A DNA stretch of 52,755 nucleotides from Actinomycetes bacterium (GTDB taxonomy: Bacteria; Actinomycetota; Actinomycetes; Nanopelagicales; Nanopelagicaceae): contig JANXZB010000071.1 of NCBI GenBank assembly GCA_025355765.1, positions 1-52,755 on the forward strand, written 5' to 3'. The notes below the pieces were generated by a model that saw only the letters and a program-made list of their open reading frames with translations, ran no database searches and was not told where the DNA came from. How positions within the stretch are numbered: position 1 is the stretch's first letter; every line of letters starts with the position of its first letter. Positions 8,446 through 17,108 of this stretch are shown in pieces. The position numbers were made by a program, and so were the translations under genes.

Positions 8446-9966
8446 TTATCGAACGGTGACGTCCACGGTATGCCAACCTTCGGCGCCATCGGGGACCACA
8501 GGGACGCTTCTACTTGATTGAAGTTCTCCCTTTCCATCTGTTGCCCGCACTGTAATAGTCCTCGTTCCGGGTTTTGCATCCCAATCAATCCACCATTGTC
8601 GCCATGTGGTCTTTGCCAGTGCAGGTCCAAGAGTTGCAGTGCGCCAGGGGTCGTTGTCGACGCGAACTTCAACTTTGGAAATCCCCCGCGTTGGTGCCCA
8701 CGCAACTCCCGCAATGGCTCTATTGCCGGACTTCACAGAACTTCCAATCGCAGGTGTATCGATTCTTGAAGATGTCTTGATTGGCGCTTGCGCAGACCAA
8801 CCTCTGGGTATCCAATAGCCCTGCGCCCGATCGAAGCGCGTTAGTTCAATTCTGGTGAGCCACTTTGTAGCAGATACGTAGCCGTACAAGCCAGGAACGA
8901 TAATTCGCGCGGGGAAACCATGATCAATCGGCAACGGTTCGCCGTTCATTCCTATCGCAATCATCGCGTCTCGTCCATCGAGGGCAGCAAGTGGAAAGCC
9001 AGCGGTAAAGCCGTCTACTGAGTGCCCCATCACTTGATCAGCCGAACCCGAAGGTGAGGCCTCTTTTATCAAGTCATCAAGGCGAATTCCAAGCCACCGG
9101 GCGTTTCCTACAAGGTTTCCGCCAACTTCATTTGAAACACAAGCGATGGTGTCATCGAGTTGGAAAACAGGTCTATCCGTAAGTTCTTTATACGTAAATT
9201 CGGTGGGGTTATCTACCATGCCGTCAATACGCAGGCGCCAGGTGTCAATATTGATATTTGGGACGATGATGGCCGTATCAATCCTGTAGAACTCATTATT
9301 CGGCGTGAAAAGTTTTGAAAGACCGGGGGTAGTCAGCGCTGGATCTTTTGGCGGAGGCGGCAGGAACTTCAGTGCTTTAGGCAGGACGATATTTAATCTC
9401 TTCAATTGCGCGCTGGCATGAGTGTGAAAGAAATTGCCGACGAATACTGCGCCCGCCGATCCCGCTGCGATGAACCCCACCGTTTTGAGAAGTTCTCGCC
9501 GATTTAGCCTTCCTTCTTCTACGTCAGTGGCAGTTGCGCGACTCTTAAGCAAACGCAGAATCCAAAGAGTGGTACCACCGCTAACCAACGATGGAAGCAG
9601 AGAGAGCACGTCGGAGCTGGCATCAAAGAAGGCCGAAGTCGCGCCGATGAGGGTCATGAGCGCGACCGTTGATGTTGCCCGGCTCTTCTTCCCAGAAAAA
9701 TATAGATGCCCGATGACCACGGCCAAGATCAGGACGACCAAATAGATCGTGATCACTAATGCTTGCTTATCATTGACGCCGAAGGATCTAATCGCGAATT
9801 CCTTGACGCGCTCTGGTACGTGATCGATAACACGGTTCCCAATTGAAACGACAGGAGCGTTTAGATTACTTTTTAACGAGGCAAAGAATTGCGAGAGCGC
9901 CAAACCGCCACCGACGGCAACTAATCCGAGCAGGCCGTCGATTCGTGTTCTGCCTTTAGAAAGCAT
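8446..9966 (-). CDS. Membrane-anchored molybdopterin-dependent oxidoreductase (sulfite oxidase-like)
   Basis: The 506-residue product begins with four hydrophobic segments (about 10-150), then a twin-arginine-like NRRELLKTVGF followed by another hydrophobic stretch, so the catalytic part is probably exported and tethered. The Mo-cofactor domain contains DTIACVSNEVGGN with the molybdenum-ligand Cys276, DDTIACVS context, GHSVDGFTAGFPL and PGLYGYVSATKWL. A C-terminal Mo-co dimerisation-type beta domain ends it (KVEVRVDNDPW, WRQWWIDWDA). Sulfite or a related S/N-oxide is the likely class of substrate but not proven. No separate cytochrome or YedZ-like partner is adjacent; the N-terminal membrane block may replace one. 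The ATG at 9966 is preceded by a leaderless -10 hexamer. Confidence 0.92.
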   Translation of the reverse strand: MLSKGRTRIDGLLGLVAVGGGLALSQFFASLKSNLNAPVVSIGNRVIDHVPERVKEFAIRSFGVNDKQALVITIYLVVLILAVVIGHLYFSGKKSRATSTVALMTLIGATSAFFDASSDVLSLLPSLVSGGTTLWILRLLKSRATATDVEEGRLNRRELLKTVGFIAAGSAGAVFVGNFFHTHASAQLKRLNIVLPKALKFLPPPPKDPALTTPGLSKLFTPNNEFYRIDTAIIVPNINIDTWRLRIDGMVDNPTEFTYKELTDRPVFQLDDTIACVSNEVGGNLVGNARWLGIRLDDLIKEASPSGSADQVMGHSVDGFTAGFPLAALDGRDAMIAIGMNGEPLPIDHGFPARIIVPGLYGYVSATKWLTRIELTRFDRAQGYWIPRGWSAQAPIKTSSRIDTPAIGSSVKSGNRAIAGVAWAPTRGISKVEVRVDNDPWRTATLGPALAKTTWRQWWIDWDAKPGTRTITVRATDGKGELQSSRSVPVVPDGAEGWHTVDVTVR

Positions 9967-9972
9967 GCAGGT

Positions 9973-9978
9973 ATGCTA
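9973..9978 (-). promoter_or_regulatory. -10 hexamer for leaderless molybdoenzyme mRNA
   Basis: On the minus strand TAGCAT is followed by six bases and the ATG at 9966; no ribosome site is seen. Confidence 0.5.
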
Positions 9979-10183
9979 ACGGAATGTATTGGATGTGCGC
10001 GGTTTTATTGCCGGTTCCTTGCGCGAGAAAATAGAGTCGCGCCTGCAAGAATGAGTATTCCTGGTAGCCACTGCCGCCAGGCGCTCCCATGGTCGGGTTT
10101 TTCAATTTACTGTCCAGTAACGTGGAGCCGCGTCAGAATCTGTTGCAAGGGTGTCGAAATGAGTTGGTCGCGCATACGAACCT

Positions 10184-10189
10184 TAGAAT
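10184..10189 (+). promoter_or_regulatory. -10 hexamer upstream of acetamidase gene
   Basis: TAGAAT lies five bases before the ATG at 10195, which fits a leaderless transcript and helps to choose that start. The rest of the 228 bp divergent region shows nothing else I can name. Confidence 0.4.
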
Positions 10190-10194
10190 TAACC

Positions 10195-11199
10195 ATGGAG
10201 ATTTTTGAATTTAAGCCCACTTTTGACCAATTTGCCTACACATTTGGCGGAGTGAAACCGGTGTTGCGAATTAAGCCCGGATCCGCCATGAAGCTGTGGA
10301 CTGAGGATGCATTCAATAACACGATTAAGAGTGTCAAGGACCTTTCATCAGAAAAGGTTGACCTCCATCACGTGAATCCGCAAACTGGCCCTTTCTACGT
10401 TGAAGGCGCAGAGCCCGGTGATACCTTGGCGATTCACATTGTAGATTTGAAGCCGGCCAGGGGCTATGGAGTTTCAAGCACTATTCCTTTCTTTGGAGGA
10501 TTGACGTCAACTGATCGCACAGCAACCTTGCAGGATCCCCTTCCTGATACCACGTGGATATACGAAGTTGATTCATCAAAGAACACAGTTGGATTCGAGT
10601 CGCGGTTTGGAGAATTCTCAGTAGAACTACCGATCGAGTGCATGTTGGGCACAATCGGCGTGGCCCCAAGCGGCGGCGAAGTCCGATCGAGCCTGGTGCC
10701 CGAGCGTTTCGGAGGCAACATGGATTCGCCCGAGGTGTGTGCCGGTTCGACGATCTATTTGGGCGTAAACGTGGAAGGAGCACTCTTTTCGGTAGGTGAT
10801 GGTCATTATCGTCAGGGCGAAGGTGAGGCATGCGGTACGGCTGTAGAAGGTGCGATGAATTCCATGATCATCGTTGATCTTATCAAGGGTGCTGGGACTG
10901 CTTGGCCACGCATTGAAAACGACGATTACTACATGGCGGTTGGGTCCTCGCGCCCGATGGAGGATTCGTGGCGGATAGGACAACTTGAAATGGTCAGGTG
11001 GTTCGAGGACCTTTACGCATTGCACCCAATGGATTCGTATCAATTGCTCTCGCAGATCACCAAAGCACCGATCGCCAACGTCGTTGATGCAAACTTTAGC
11101 GTCGTAATTATGGCGGCAAAAAATCTACTTCCGGAGACTCATGCCTATTCAGGAATGCATTCAAGTCTAAGAGAAAGAGCAAAGGGACTAAAACTCTAG
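10195..11199 (+). CDS. Acetamidase/formamidase family amidohydrolase
   Basis: A 334-residue enzyme of the acetamidase/formamidase (FmdA/AmdA) family, which hydrolyses short amides to ammonia and a carboxylate in the cytoplasm. Family landmarks are VKPVLRIKPGSAMKLWTEDAF in two runs near the start, GPFYVEGAEPGDTLAIHI, GVAPSGGEVRS, CAGSTIYLGVNVEGALF and the metal-site-like GDGHYRQGEGE. The reading frame is open back to 9973, but that extension is unlike the family; ATG 10195 gives the family N-terminus (MEIFEFKPTFDQFAYTFGG) and has a -10 hexamer placed for a leaderless mRNA. An APC permease follows 41 bases later with a good ribosome site, suggesting an uptake-and-hydrolysis unit for an amide or amine nitrogen source. 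Confidence 0.9.
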   Translation: MEIFEFKPTFDQFAYTFGGVKPVLRIKPGSAMKLWTEDAFNNTIKSVKDLSSEKVDLHHVNPQTGPFYVEGAEPGDTLAIHIVDLKPARGYGVSSTIPFFGGLTSTDRTATLQDPLPDTTWIYEVDSSKNTVGFESRFGEFSVELPIECMLGTIGVAPSGGEVRSSLVPERFGGNMDSPEVCAGSTIYLGVNVEGALFSVGDGHYRQGEGEACGTAVEGAMNSMIIVDLIKGAGTAWPRIENDDYYMAVGSSRPMEDSWRIGQLEMVRWFEDLYALHPMDSYQLLSQITKAPIANVVDANFSVVIMAAKNLLPETHAYSGMHSSLRERAKGLKL

Positions 11200-11240
11200 T
11201 TAGGGAAAATACCACCACCAACTACAAAGAGGAGAAAAAG

Positions 11241-12704
11241 TTGAGCAATTTCGACTCGGCACCACGCCTGGAGCGCAATGCAATCGGACTACGCGAAGTT
11301 GTATTCCAGTCCATCTGTTCGATGGCACCCGGAGCTGCAATCGCGGCTTCAATCCCATTTGGTTCACCGCTTGCAGGTGGGGCACTTCCACTTGCAGTGA
11401 TCGTGGCGTTTATCGGGATACTTTTTACGGCTTCAAGTATCGGACAACTCGCCAAGCACATTCCTGCGGCTGGTTCAGTAGCAACCTACAGTGCGGTCGG
11501 ACTCCGGCCATGGGTAGGCTTCCTAGTGGGGTGGGGATATTCGGCAGTTGAAATCCTCATTGTTCCTCTCGTTATGCTTCAACTGGGCTACACAGTTGCT
11601 GGCGAATGGAATTCACAGCAGAAATCCTTTCCCATCGGAGCATGGTGGGTCTTCACCGCTGTAGGAACGCTGCTGATATGCGGACTGGTGTGGCGCGGGG
11701 TAAAGACTTCGGCGAAGGTCGGAACTTGGCTCGGCTTCATCGAGATTACGGTTTTCAGTGTGCTGGCAGTCGTATTGGTTATAAAGGCGGGCAGCGCGAA
11801 TACTCTCTCTGTCTTCACAACTGCGCACGCGAATGCGCCAGGATTCTCAGGATGGTCAGGCGTTATCGCAGGCTCTGTTTTCACCCTCCTGGCCTTCTCA
11901 GGTTTTGAAGCTGCCGCACCGCTAGCAGAGGAGGCGGAAAATCCACGAAGAAATGTTCCTCGCGCGATCATGATCGCCACTGTTTCCATTGGAGTGCTCT
12001 ATACCTTTACCACTTACGCCGCAACAGTGGCATACGGCCCAGATAAATTTAAGGGTTTCTCAAGTTACAACAATGGTGTCCCATGGGATGGTCTTGCAAA
12101 AAGCGTCTCAACATTATTCTGGGTTCTGGTTCTATTCGCCATTATCAATTCGACATTGGCAAATGCCAACGCTGGTGCGAATGTCTTTACTCGTACGGCG
12201 TATGCCTTTGGTCGTATCGGAGCTTTCCCACGATCGCTTTCTAAACTGGATCCTAAGTTCAAATCTCCACGGAACGCAATTGTCCTTCAGTTGATACTTG
12301 GATTGATTATTGGGTTGGGTCTCGGCGCAAAATACACACCTCAGGTCGCATTTGGTGTAGTTGCTACAGGATTGGTGATTATTGTCGTCCTCGTATACAT
12401 CGTGGCAAACCTCGCGTGTATCGGATACTTTGCAAAACACCGCAAAGATGAGCGCCACCCGGTGATCCACATCTTTGTGCCCATTGTTGGAATTGTGTTC
12501 TTGATCCCAGGGTTTTTCAGCGCAGCAGGATTTACTGGAATACCGGGACTTAGCTTCATCGTTCCATTGGCAGCACCTCTAACCTATTCGGCATATGCAA
12601 TGGCCGTCTGGATGATTTTGGGGCTAGTCGCACTCCGGTACTTGCACTCAAAAGATCCCAAGGCAATAGAAGCGGTTGCCTACGTGCATCTTGACCACGA
12701 ATAG
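11241..12704 (+). CDS. APC-family amino acid/amine permease
   Basis: A 487-residue transporter with about twelve hydrophobic segments and the APC signature near the N-terminus (GLREVVFQSICSMAPGAAIA) followed by PAAGSVATYSAVGLRP and the conserved central GFEAAAPLAEEAENPRRNVPRA, the helix 6-loop 7 region of the family. The TTG start at 11241 is supported by a GAGGAG ribosome site. The preceding acetamidase gene is 41 bases upstream in the same direction. Substrate is unknown; the context favours an amide, amine or amino acid that the amidohydrolase then processes. Its stop directly abuts the stop of the convergent GNAT gene. Confidence 0.9.
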   Translation: MSNFDSAPRLERNAIGLREVVFQSICSMAPGAAIAASIPFGSPLAGGALPLAVIVAFIGILFTASSIGQLAKHIPAAGSVATYSAVGLRPWVGFLVGWGYSAVEILIVPLVMLQLGYTVAGEWNSQQKSFPIGAWWVFTAVGTLLICGLVWRGVKTSAKVGTWLGFIEITVFSVLAVVLVIKAGSANTLSVFTTAHANAPGFSGWSGVIAGSVFTLLAFSGFEAAAPLAEEAENPRRNVPRAIMIATVSIGVLYTFTTYAATVAYGPDKFKGFSSYNNGVPWDGLAKSVSTLFWVLVLFAIINSTLANANAGANVFTRTAYAFGRIGAFPRSLSKLDPKFKSPRNAIVLQLILGLIIGLGLGAKYTPQVAFGVVATGLVIIVVLVYIVANLACIGYFAKHRKDERHPVIHIFVPIVGIVFLIPGFFSAAGFTGIPGLSFIVPLAAPLTYSAYAMAVWMILGLVALRYLHSKDPKAIEAVAYVHLDHE

Positions 12705-13199
12705 CTAGTGGGATAGATCCTTCTGCATAACGTCAATGTCGAGATTCCCCAATTTTGACGAAACTAGAGGTTGGTATCCACGTTTGTTGTAGAAGGCGCT
12801 TTGATCCTCGGTCCAGAGATGAAGAACTCTGATTCCGAGTGAAAGCGCCTTCTCTTCAAGCAAAGTGAGTATCTGCGTTCCGATACCTTCGCCACGCAAT
12901 TCTGGATTGACGATAAAGGCTGCGATCCAGGGTTTCAAATGGCGGAACTCTTCTAGCTCGTCAAAATCAACAAGGCTGATTGTGCCAACTGTCTCTGTGC
13001 CATGTTTGGCGATGAAAACGAGTTCCTGGCCTTCGCCTTCCCACGATTGATAGTTTGCTCGAACTGAATTCGTGTAGAAATCAGTCCAATCCTGAGGTGA
13101 ATAGTTGGGAAAGTGGTCGCCCCACAAGGCCAGTGCCCAAGAGAGCACAAGGGCTGCATCCTTCGGTGATTCGCGTATTGGAACCAACGAAATCTCCAT
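12705..13199 (-). CDS. GNAT-family N-acetyltransferase
   Basis: A 164-residue single-domain GNAT protein. The acetyl-CoA-binding motif A is ELRGEGIGTQIL (Q/R-x-x-G-x-G/A type), preceded by the beta-4 strand AAFIVNPE and followed by LGIRVLHLWTEDQSAFYNKRGYQ, the typical beta-5/motif B end. It transfers an acetyl group from acetyl-CoA to an unknown amine in the cytoplasm. The gene is divergent from the methyltransferase-like gene at 13218 with only 18 bp between start codons, and both genes have leaderless -10 hexamers that overlap. Confidence 0.9.
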   Translation of the reverse strand: MEISLVPIRESPKDAALVLSWALALWGDHFPNYSPQDWTDFYTNSVRANYQSWEGEGQELVFIAKHGTETVGTISLVDFDELEEFRHLKPWIAAFIVNPELRGEGIGTQILTLLEEKALSLGIRVLHLWTEDQSAFYNKRGYQPLVSSKLGNLDIDVMQKDLSH

Positions 13200-13204
13200 G
13201 AGGG

Positions 13205-13211
13205 TAATCTA
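13205..13211. promoter_or_regulatory. Overlapping divergent -10 hexamers shared by two leaderless genes
   Basis: Plus strand: TAATCT at 13205-13210 lies 7 bases before ATG 13218. Minus strand: TAGATT at 13206-13211 lies 6 bases before ATG 13199. Five base pairs belong to both hexamers, and each promoter's -35 region must lie within the other gene's coding sequence. Confidence 0.5.
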
Positions 13212-13217
13212 TCTTCA

Positions 13218-13691
13218 ATGAGCACGACATCGGAGAGTCCAAACCGATTCCAAGCATGGGTGTTTGTATTTATCCAGGCATTATTGCTTGTTCTATTAGT
13301 TTTTCTTGACCGAAAGATGGGTCCACAAATTCACCGTTTTACCTTTTTGGGTTCACCCTTTGAGTGGTTCGGAGTTATCGGAGTCCTAGTGTGTGCTGCA
13401 AGTCTGCGCAGATCACTTACGGCCGTACCAATCCCCAAGGAGGAGGGGGAACTCAGCATGAGCGGGCCCTATCGGTATGTTCGCCACCCGATGTATTCAA
13501 GCGTCTTGCTCTTAGCCCTCGGAATTTCCCTTAATAGCGGCAGCGCCATCAAATATTTTTTAGTGCTCTGCTTGTCTGTACTGTTCTATTTCAAGTCTAT
13601 ATACGAGGAGAAGTATCTGAGATTGAAGTATCCAGAATACGCAGAGTACTCGGCGCGAATTCCTCGCTTTATTCCTTTTACGAAAAAGTGA
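13218..13691 (+). CDS. Isoprenylcysteine carboxyl methyltransferase-like membrane protein
   Basis: A 157-residue integral membrane protein with about four hydrophobic segments and the ICMT/PEMT-type signature GPYRYVRHPMYSS, which in the family contacts S-adenosylmethionine, and a C-terminal EEKYLRLKYPEYAEYSARIPRFIP, also characteristic. Bacterial members are small-molecule or lipid methyltransferase candidates; the substrate here is unknown. The product is complete and of normal length. It is divergent from the GNAT gene through a shared -10 region, and its TGA touches the stop of the convergent DUF3224 gene. Confidence 0.88.
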   Translation: MSTTSESPNRFQAWVFVFIQALLLVLLVFLDRKMGPQIHRFTFLGSPFEWFGVIGVLVCAASLRRSLTAVPIPKEEGELSMSGPYRYVRHPMYSSVLLLALGISLNSGSAIKYFLVLCLSVLFYFKSIYEEKYLRLKYPEYAEYSARIPRFIPFTKK

Positions 13692-14099
13692 TTAGAGGGA
13701 GACTTCCATCTCCCACGTGCAACCCTTCTGATCGGCGGCGTATTCGCCCACTCCACTGATGCCTTCCAGTTCGCCCGTACCTGATCCAGGGATAATCGAT
13801 AACTCGGAGGTGGCGCCACCGCCGACGAAAGTTCCCATGTCATTGACGGTAAAGCTTCCTGATTTCCCCTGGAGGATTCCTATGATCCGTATCTGTCCGA
13901 CGTAGAAGGCATGAGCTTTGTGCATGTCCTCAGAATCAAATGAAGAGTAGAACATGAGATATTCCACTTTTGCGATTCCTTCAATGTCACCTTCAAAGTT
14001 GAATTCCGCAGTGATCTTAGTCAGCTTCTTGTGATCTTCAATTATTTCTATTGTCTGTTCGTCCCACTTGGCAGGTACGTAGGTTCCGTAAAGTCTCAT
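13692..14099 (-). CDS. DUF3224 domain-containing protein
   Basis: A 135-residue soluble protein matching the DUF3224 pattern: W/DEQ start, KLTKITAEFNFEGDIEG, EYLMFYSS, and the Gly-rich SGSFTVNDMGTFVGG and PGSGTGELEGISGVGEY blocks that predict a small beta-barrel. Function of the family is unknown. It is the last gene of the polyamine-type transporter operon: 12 bases after the permease stop, with its own ribosome site (AGGGAG, 7 bases before ATG). The operon position alone does not prove a transport role. Confidence 0.88.
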   Translation of the reverse strand: MRLYGTYVPAKWDEQTIEIIEDHKKLTKITAEFNFEGDIEGIAKVEYLMFYSSFDSEDMHKAHAFYVGQIRIIGILQGKSGSFTVNDMGTFVGGGATSELSIIPGSGTGELEGISGVGEYAADQKGCTWEMEVSL

Positions 14100-14111
14100 G
14101 CTTGATCTCCC

Positions 14112-14918
14112 TTAGAAGCGTCCACCACTCGTTGAATCTTGACTCAAACGTTGCGATAAGTAAATCGGAATTACTGAAACTACAACGAGGGTTGCCGCGA
14201 CGACATTGACGATAGGCGCCTGACTTGGCCGGAAAAGGTTGTTATAAATCCATATAGGCAGGGTCTGGATGCCAGGACCAGCCGTAAAAGTTGTGACGAC
14301 AATTTCATCGAAGGAAAGGCCGAAAGCAAGGAGTCCACCTGCGAAAAGTGCTGATGCCAGGTTCGGCAAGGTGATTAACCTGAATGTGGTGATGCCATTG
14401 GCGCCTAGGTCCATGGATGCCTCTTGCAGTGATGTTCCCATTCTGCGAAGTCGGGCGAGGGCGTTGTTGTATACAACCACAATGCAGAATGTGGCGTGCC
14501 CAATCACGATGGTGAGCAGCCCCGTTGAAAGGCCGATCTGTTGGTTGAAAGCATTGCTTAGCGCAATACCGGTTACGACGCCCGGCAGAGAGATCGGCAG
14601 AACCACCAGGAGAGAAATGATGTCTTTCCCAAAAAAGTTGTATCGGCTTACTGCAAATGCCAATGATGTGCCCAGCAATAAGGCGATGAAGGTCGCAGAC
14701 AAGCCTGCTGCAAGACTCCACGACAGTGCTTTTCGAACCCCCGTATTTGAGATTGCCTTACCCCACCATTCAGTGGTGAAACGCGAAGGCGGCCAACTGA
14801 AGGTACGGCTGCTATTGAATGAGTTGATCACCACAACGGAGAGTGGAACATAAATAAAAGCCAGGCCGATTCCCATGAGAGACATCAGCGCGTACCTGGC
14901 ACGATTTGAAATAGTCAT
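14112..14918 (-). CDS. Polyamine-type ABC transporter permease (PotC-like)
   Basis: A 268-residue inner-membrane permease with about six hydrophobic segments. The EAA loop that docks the ATPase reads LQEASMDLGANGITTFRLITLPNL, in two parts, with the conserved EAxxxxG spacing. The N-terminal PLSVVVINSFNSS and the SFDEIVVTTFTAGPG segment are typical of PotC/PotI-type subunits that move spermidine or putrescine. The ATG directly follows the TAA of the PotB-like gene with no gap, indicating translational coupling. Substrate identity (polyamine versus another cation) is by family analogy. Confidence 0.92.
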   Translation of the reverse strand: MTISNRARYALMSLMGIGLAFIYVPLSVVVINSFNSSRTFSWPPSRFTTEWWGKAISNTGVRKALSWSLAAGLSATFIALLLGTSLAFAVSRYNFFGKDIISLLVVLPISLPGVVTGIALSNAFNQQIGLSTGLLTIVIGHATFCIVVVYNNALARLRRMGTSLQEASMDLGANGITTFRLITLPNLASALFAGGLLAFGLSFDEIVVTTFTAGPGIQTLPIWIYNNLFRPSQAPIVNVVAATLVVVSVIPIYLSQRLSQDSTSGGRF

Positions 14919-15779
14919 TTACAGACTTGCCAATGCACCGGTACGCCGCACAAGCCAGAGATAAATGGCCATAATCGCCACCGGAATAGTTGCGATGGTG
15001 GCTGCGAAAGGAAGATTAATGCTGAAATTTTGGTAGACGACATTTCCCAACATCTGGAGTTTGCCGCCAATGATTTGCGCGGTGATGTAGTCACCCAGTG
15101 TGAGTGAGAATGTAAACATGGATCCGGCCACCAAGCTGGGAAATATGAGTGGCAAGATAACTCTTCTGAATGTATAGAAGTTTCGCGCGCCGAGATCTCC
15201 TGATGCGTCAAGCAAAGAATTCGGAAGTCGCTCCAGGCCCGCGTATATGGGCAGAATCATGTAAGGAAGCCACAGGTAGGACAGGCCGATGATGATTGCG
15301 GGCCCGCCAAATCCTGGGGAGTGAATTCCGATAGGCCCCAGGATCCAATCCATCACGCCGGTACGCGGTTCCAACATTGTGCGCCATGCGTAAATTTTGA
15401 CAAGATACGAAGCCCACAAAGGGGTGAGTACGAGGGCCACGAGAATCTTCTGGTTCTTCGGTTTTGCGATTTTTGCCATGAAGAAGGCCATCGGAATAGC
15501 AAAAATTGCGCAGATCAACGTTACCGATATCGCGATTCCCAATGTGCGAAGAACGACGTTTCGGTACGCAGGGTCGGTAAGCATGTCATGAAAATTGCCC
15601 AAGTTGAATTTCGCAATGACATTGCCGGTGAAGCTATCGATAGTAAAGAAGGCTGTTACTAGTAGAGCGCCTAGAGCACCTAGATACGCAACGACCAACC
15701 AGAGAGTCGGGGCGGCAAGAAGGGCGGCAAGGCGAACCTGTGGACGTTTGTGCATCCACGTTGCAATAGAACGCTTCAC
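14919..15779 (-). CDS. Polyamine-type ABC transporter permease (PotB-like)
   Basis: A 286-residue permease with about six hydrophobic segments; residues near 190-215 carry the EAA-type loop LLDASGDLGARNFYTFRRVILPL (read in two parts) and the family motif SLTLGDYITAQIIGG. It pairs with the PotC-like protein to form the membrane channel. The GTG start has a strong GGGAGG site 4-5 bases upstream. A strong hairpin separates it from the substrate-binding-protein gene upstream, which suggests lower expression of the permeases than of the binding protein. Confidence 0.92.
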   Translation of the reverse strand: MKRSIATWMHKRPQVRLAALLAAPTLWLVVAYLGALGALLVTAFFTIDSFTGNVIAKFNLGNFHDMLTDPAYRNVVLRTLGIAISVTLICAIFAIPMAFFMAKIAKPKNQKILVALVLTPLWASYLVKIYAWRTMLEPRTGVMDWILGPIGIHSPGFGGPAIIIGLSYLWLPYMILPIYAGLERLPNSLLDASGDLGARNFYTFRRVILPLIFPSLVAGSMFTFSLTLGDYITAQIIGGKLQMLGNVVYQNFSINLPFAATIATIPVAIMAIYLWLVRRTGALASL

Positions 15780-15818
15780 CCTGCCTCCCTGCTTACTGAT
15801 TGGAAACCCAGATTAAGA

Positions 15819-15851
15819 AACCGGGTGCGGAGGAAGTCCCCACACCCGGTT
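15819..15851 (-). terminator. Hairpin between potD-like and potB-like genes (partial terminator)
   Basis: On the minus strand AACCGGGTGTGGGG pairs with CTCCGCACCCGGTT (14 bp, two G-U pairs) around an ACTTC loop, six bases after the binding-protein stop. A weak TTTCTT run follows. This is suited to partial termination or 3'-end protection of the binding-protein message. Confidence 0.6.
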
Positions 15852-15856
15852 CACTC

Positions 15857-17050
15857 TTACGCGTTACGCAGGCTGGACCAGGCTTTGACCCATTCTGAGT
15901 AAGGCACACATTTCACATCAGTACGTCCGTCCAGGCACGCCTGAGTTGCCGTGTTCCAGTAGTAAACGTCCTTCCAGTAAGCCTCATCGGCTGCGTGGTA
16001 GGTCGTGCAGAAGTTCTTATCCGAAGTTAGATCGCACGCCTTGGCATTGGATGGTGCCTCGCCAAACCATTCAGCAACTGCCGCGTTGGCTTTGGGCGAG
16101 ACGATGTGATCCATCCACAGGTATGCGCAGTTGGGATGTTTTGCTTTGCTGCTAACCATCCAAGTGTCCGACCAGCCCGTGGAACCTTCTACTGGTTTGA
16201 ATCCCTCAACAGGCACATGATCCGCCTTTGAGGCATTGATGTTGTACTGCCATGTCGTTCCGAGAACCGTTCCGCCAGATTTCAACGATGCAATGTGCTT
16301 TAGGGCATCACTCCAATACTCCCCGATCAGCGGCTTCTGAACCTTCAGCAACGCAACTGCGGCGTCGAATTGTTTCTGGTCGAGTGCATACGGGTATTTG
16401 ATTCCAAGATCTGGCTGCGTTTTCATCAAGTAGAGCGCTGCATCTGCAATGTAGATAGGGGAGTCATATGCAGTGATTTTGCCCTTGTATGGTGAGTTTG
16501 GATCAAAGACTGCTCCCCAAGATGTTGGGGCAGGTTTCACGATGTCGGTTCGGTAGGCCAGCAAATTTGCACCGCGGCCATGGGGAATTCCGTAGGCAAC
16601 ACCGTCGACCGAGTTCCACGGTTGATTCTTTAATCCTGCAAATATGTTCGCATAGTTAGGAACCAGAGCCGTGTTGACTGGAGCAACATCTCCACCATAA
16701 ATGAGGCGAAGAGATGCGTCCCCCGACGCTGAAACGACATCGTATTCTCCGGTCTTCATCAGCGCGACCATGTCATCCGATGTTGAGCCGGTTTTTACGT
16801 TCACTTTGCAGCCGGTGGCCTTCTCAAAATCTCTGACCCAGTTGACTTTTGGATCATTTGATCCGTTTTCAACGTAGCCAGCCCAAGCCACGATATTTAC
16901 TTGACCTTCTCCAGTGCCAAGGCTTTTCATCATATCGACTTTAGGGAGAGTCGTCTTTGATGCGTTATGGCTGCTTGAACTACAGCCGGCAAGGATGAGT
17001 GCTACAGCAGATGCAGCAGCAATCTGCGAAAACAGACGCTTGTTACGCAT
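15857..17050 (-). CDS. Polyamine-type ABC transporter substrate-binding lipoprotein (PotD-like)
   Basis: A 397-residue extracytoplasmic binding protein. The signal peptide ends in the lipobox LAGC with lipidated Cys23. The mature part shows the PotD/PotF-type features: VNIVAWAGYVENG near the start, FEKATGCKVNVKTGST, YDVVSASGDASLRL, VAYGIPHGRGANLLAYRTD, and C-terminal NCAYLWMDHIVSPKANA. It binds the substrate outside the membrane and delivers it to the PotB/PotC pair. Several cysteines near the C-terminus (ACDL, FCTTY, ACLD, KCVP) could form disulfides. A GGGAGG ribosome site precedes the ATG. Polyamine is the expected ligand class but not certain. Confidence 0.92.
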   Translation of the reverse strand: MRNKRLFSQIAAASAVALILAGCSSSSHNASKTTLPKVDMMKSLGTGEGQVNIVAWAGYVENGSNDPKVNWVRDFEKATGCKVNVKTGSTSDDMVALMKTGEYDVVSASGDASLRLIYGGDVAPVNTALVPNYANIFAGLKNQPWNSVDGVAYGIPHGRGANLLAYRTDIVKPAPTSWGAVFDPNSPYKGKITAYDSPIYIADAALYLMKTQPDLGIKYPYALDQKQFDAAVALLKVQKPLIGEYWSDALKHIASLKSGGTVLGTTWQYNINASKADHVPVEGFKPVEGSTGWSDTWMVSSKAKHPNCAYLWMDHIVSPKANAAVAEWFGEAPSNAKACDLTSDKNFCTTYHAADEAYWKDVYYWNTATQACLDGRTDVKCVPYSEWVKAWSSLRNA

Positions 17051-17108
17051 CTGTACCTCCCTCTATACAGCCCGCGCTCAGCGATTGAACGCGGTTCCCC
17101 TGATGAAT

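Noticed and set aside
9973-10194. N-terminal extension of the acetamidase frame
   Set aside because: The extension is Cys- and Arg-rich and unlike the family, whose start is at 10195; a -10-like hexamer also lies just before 10195.
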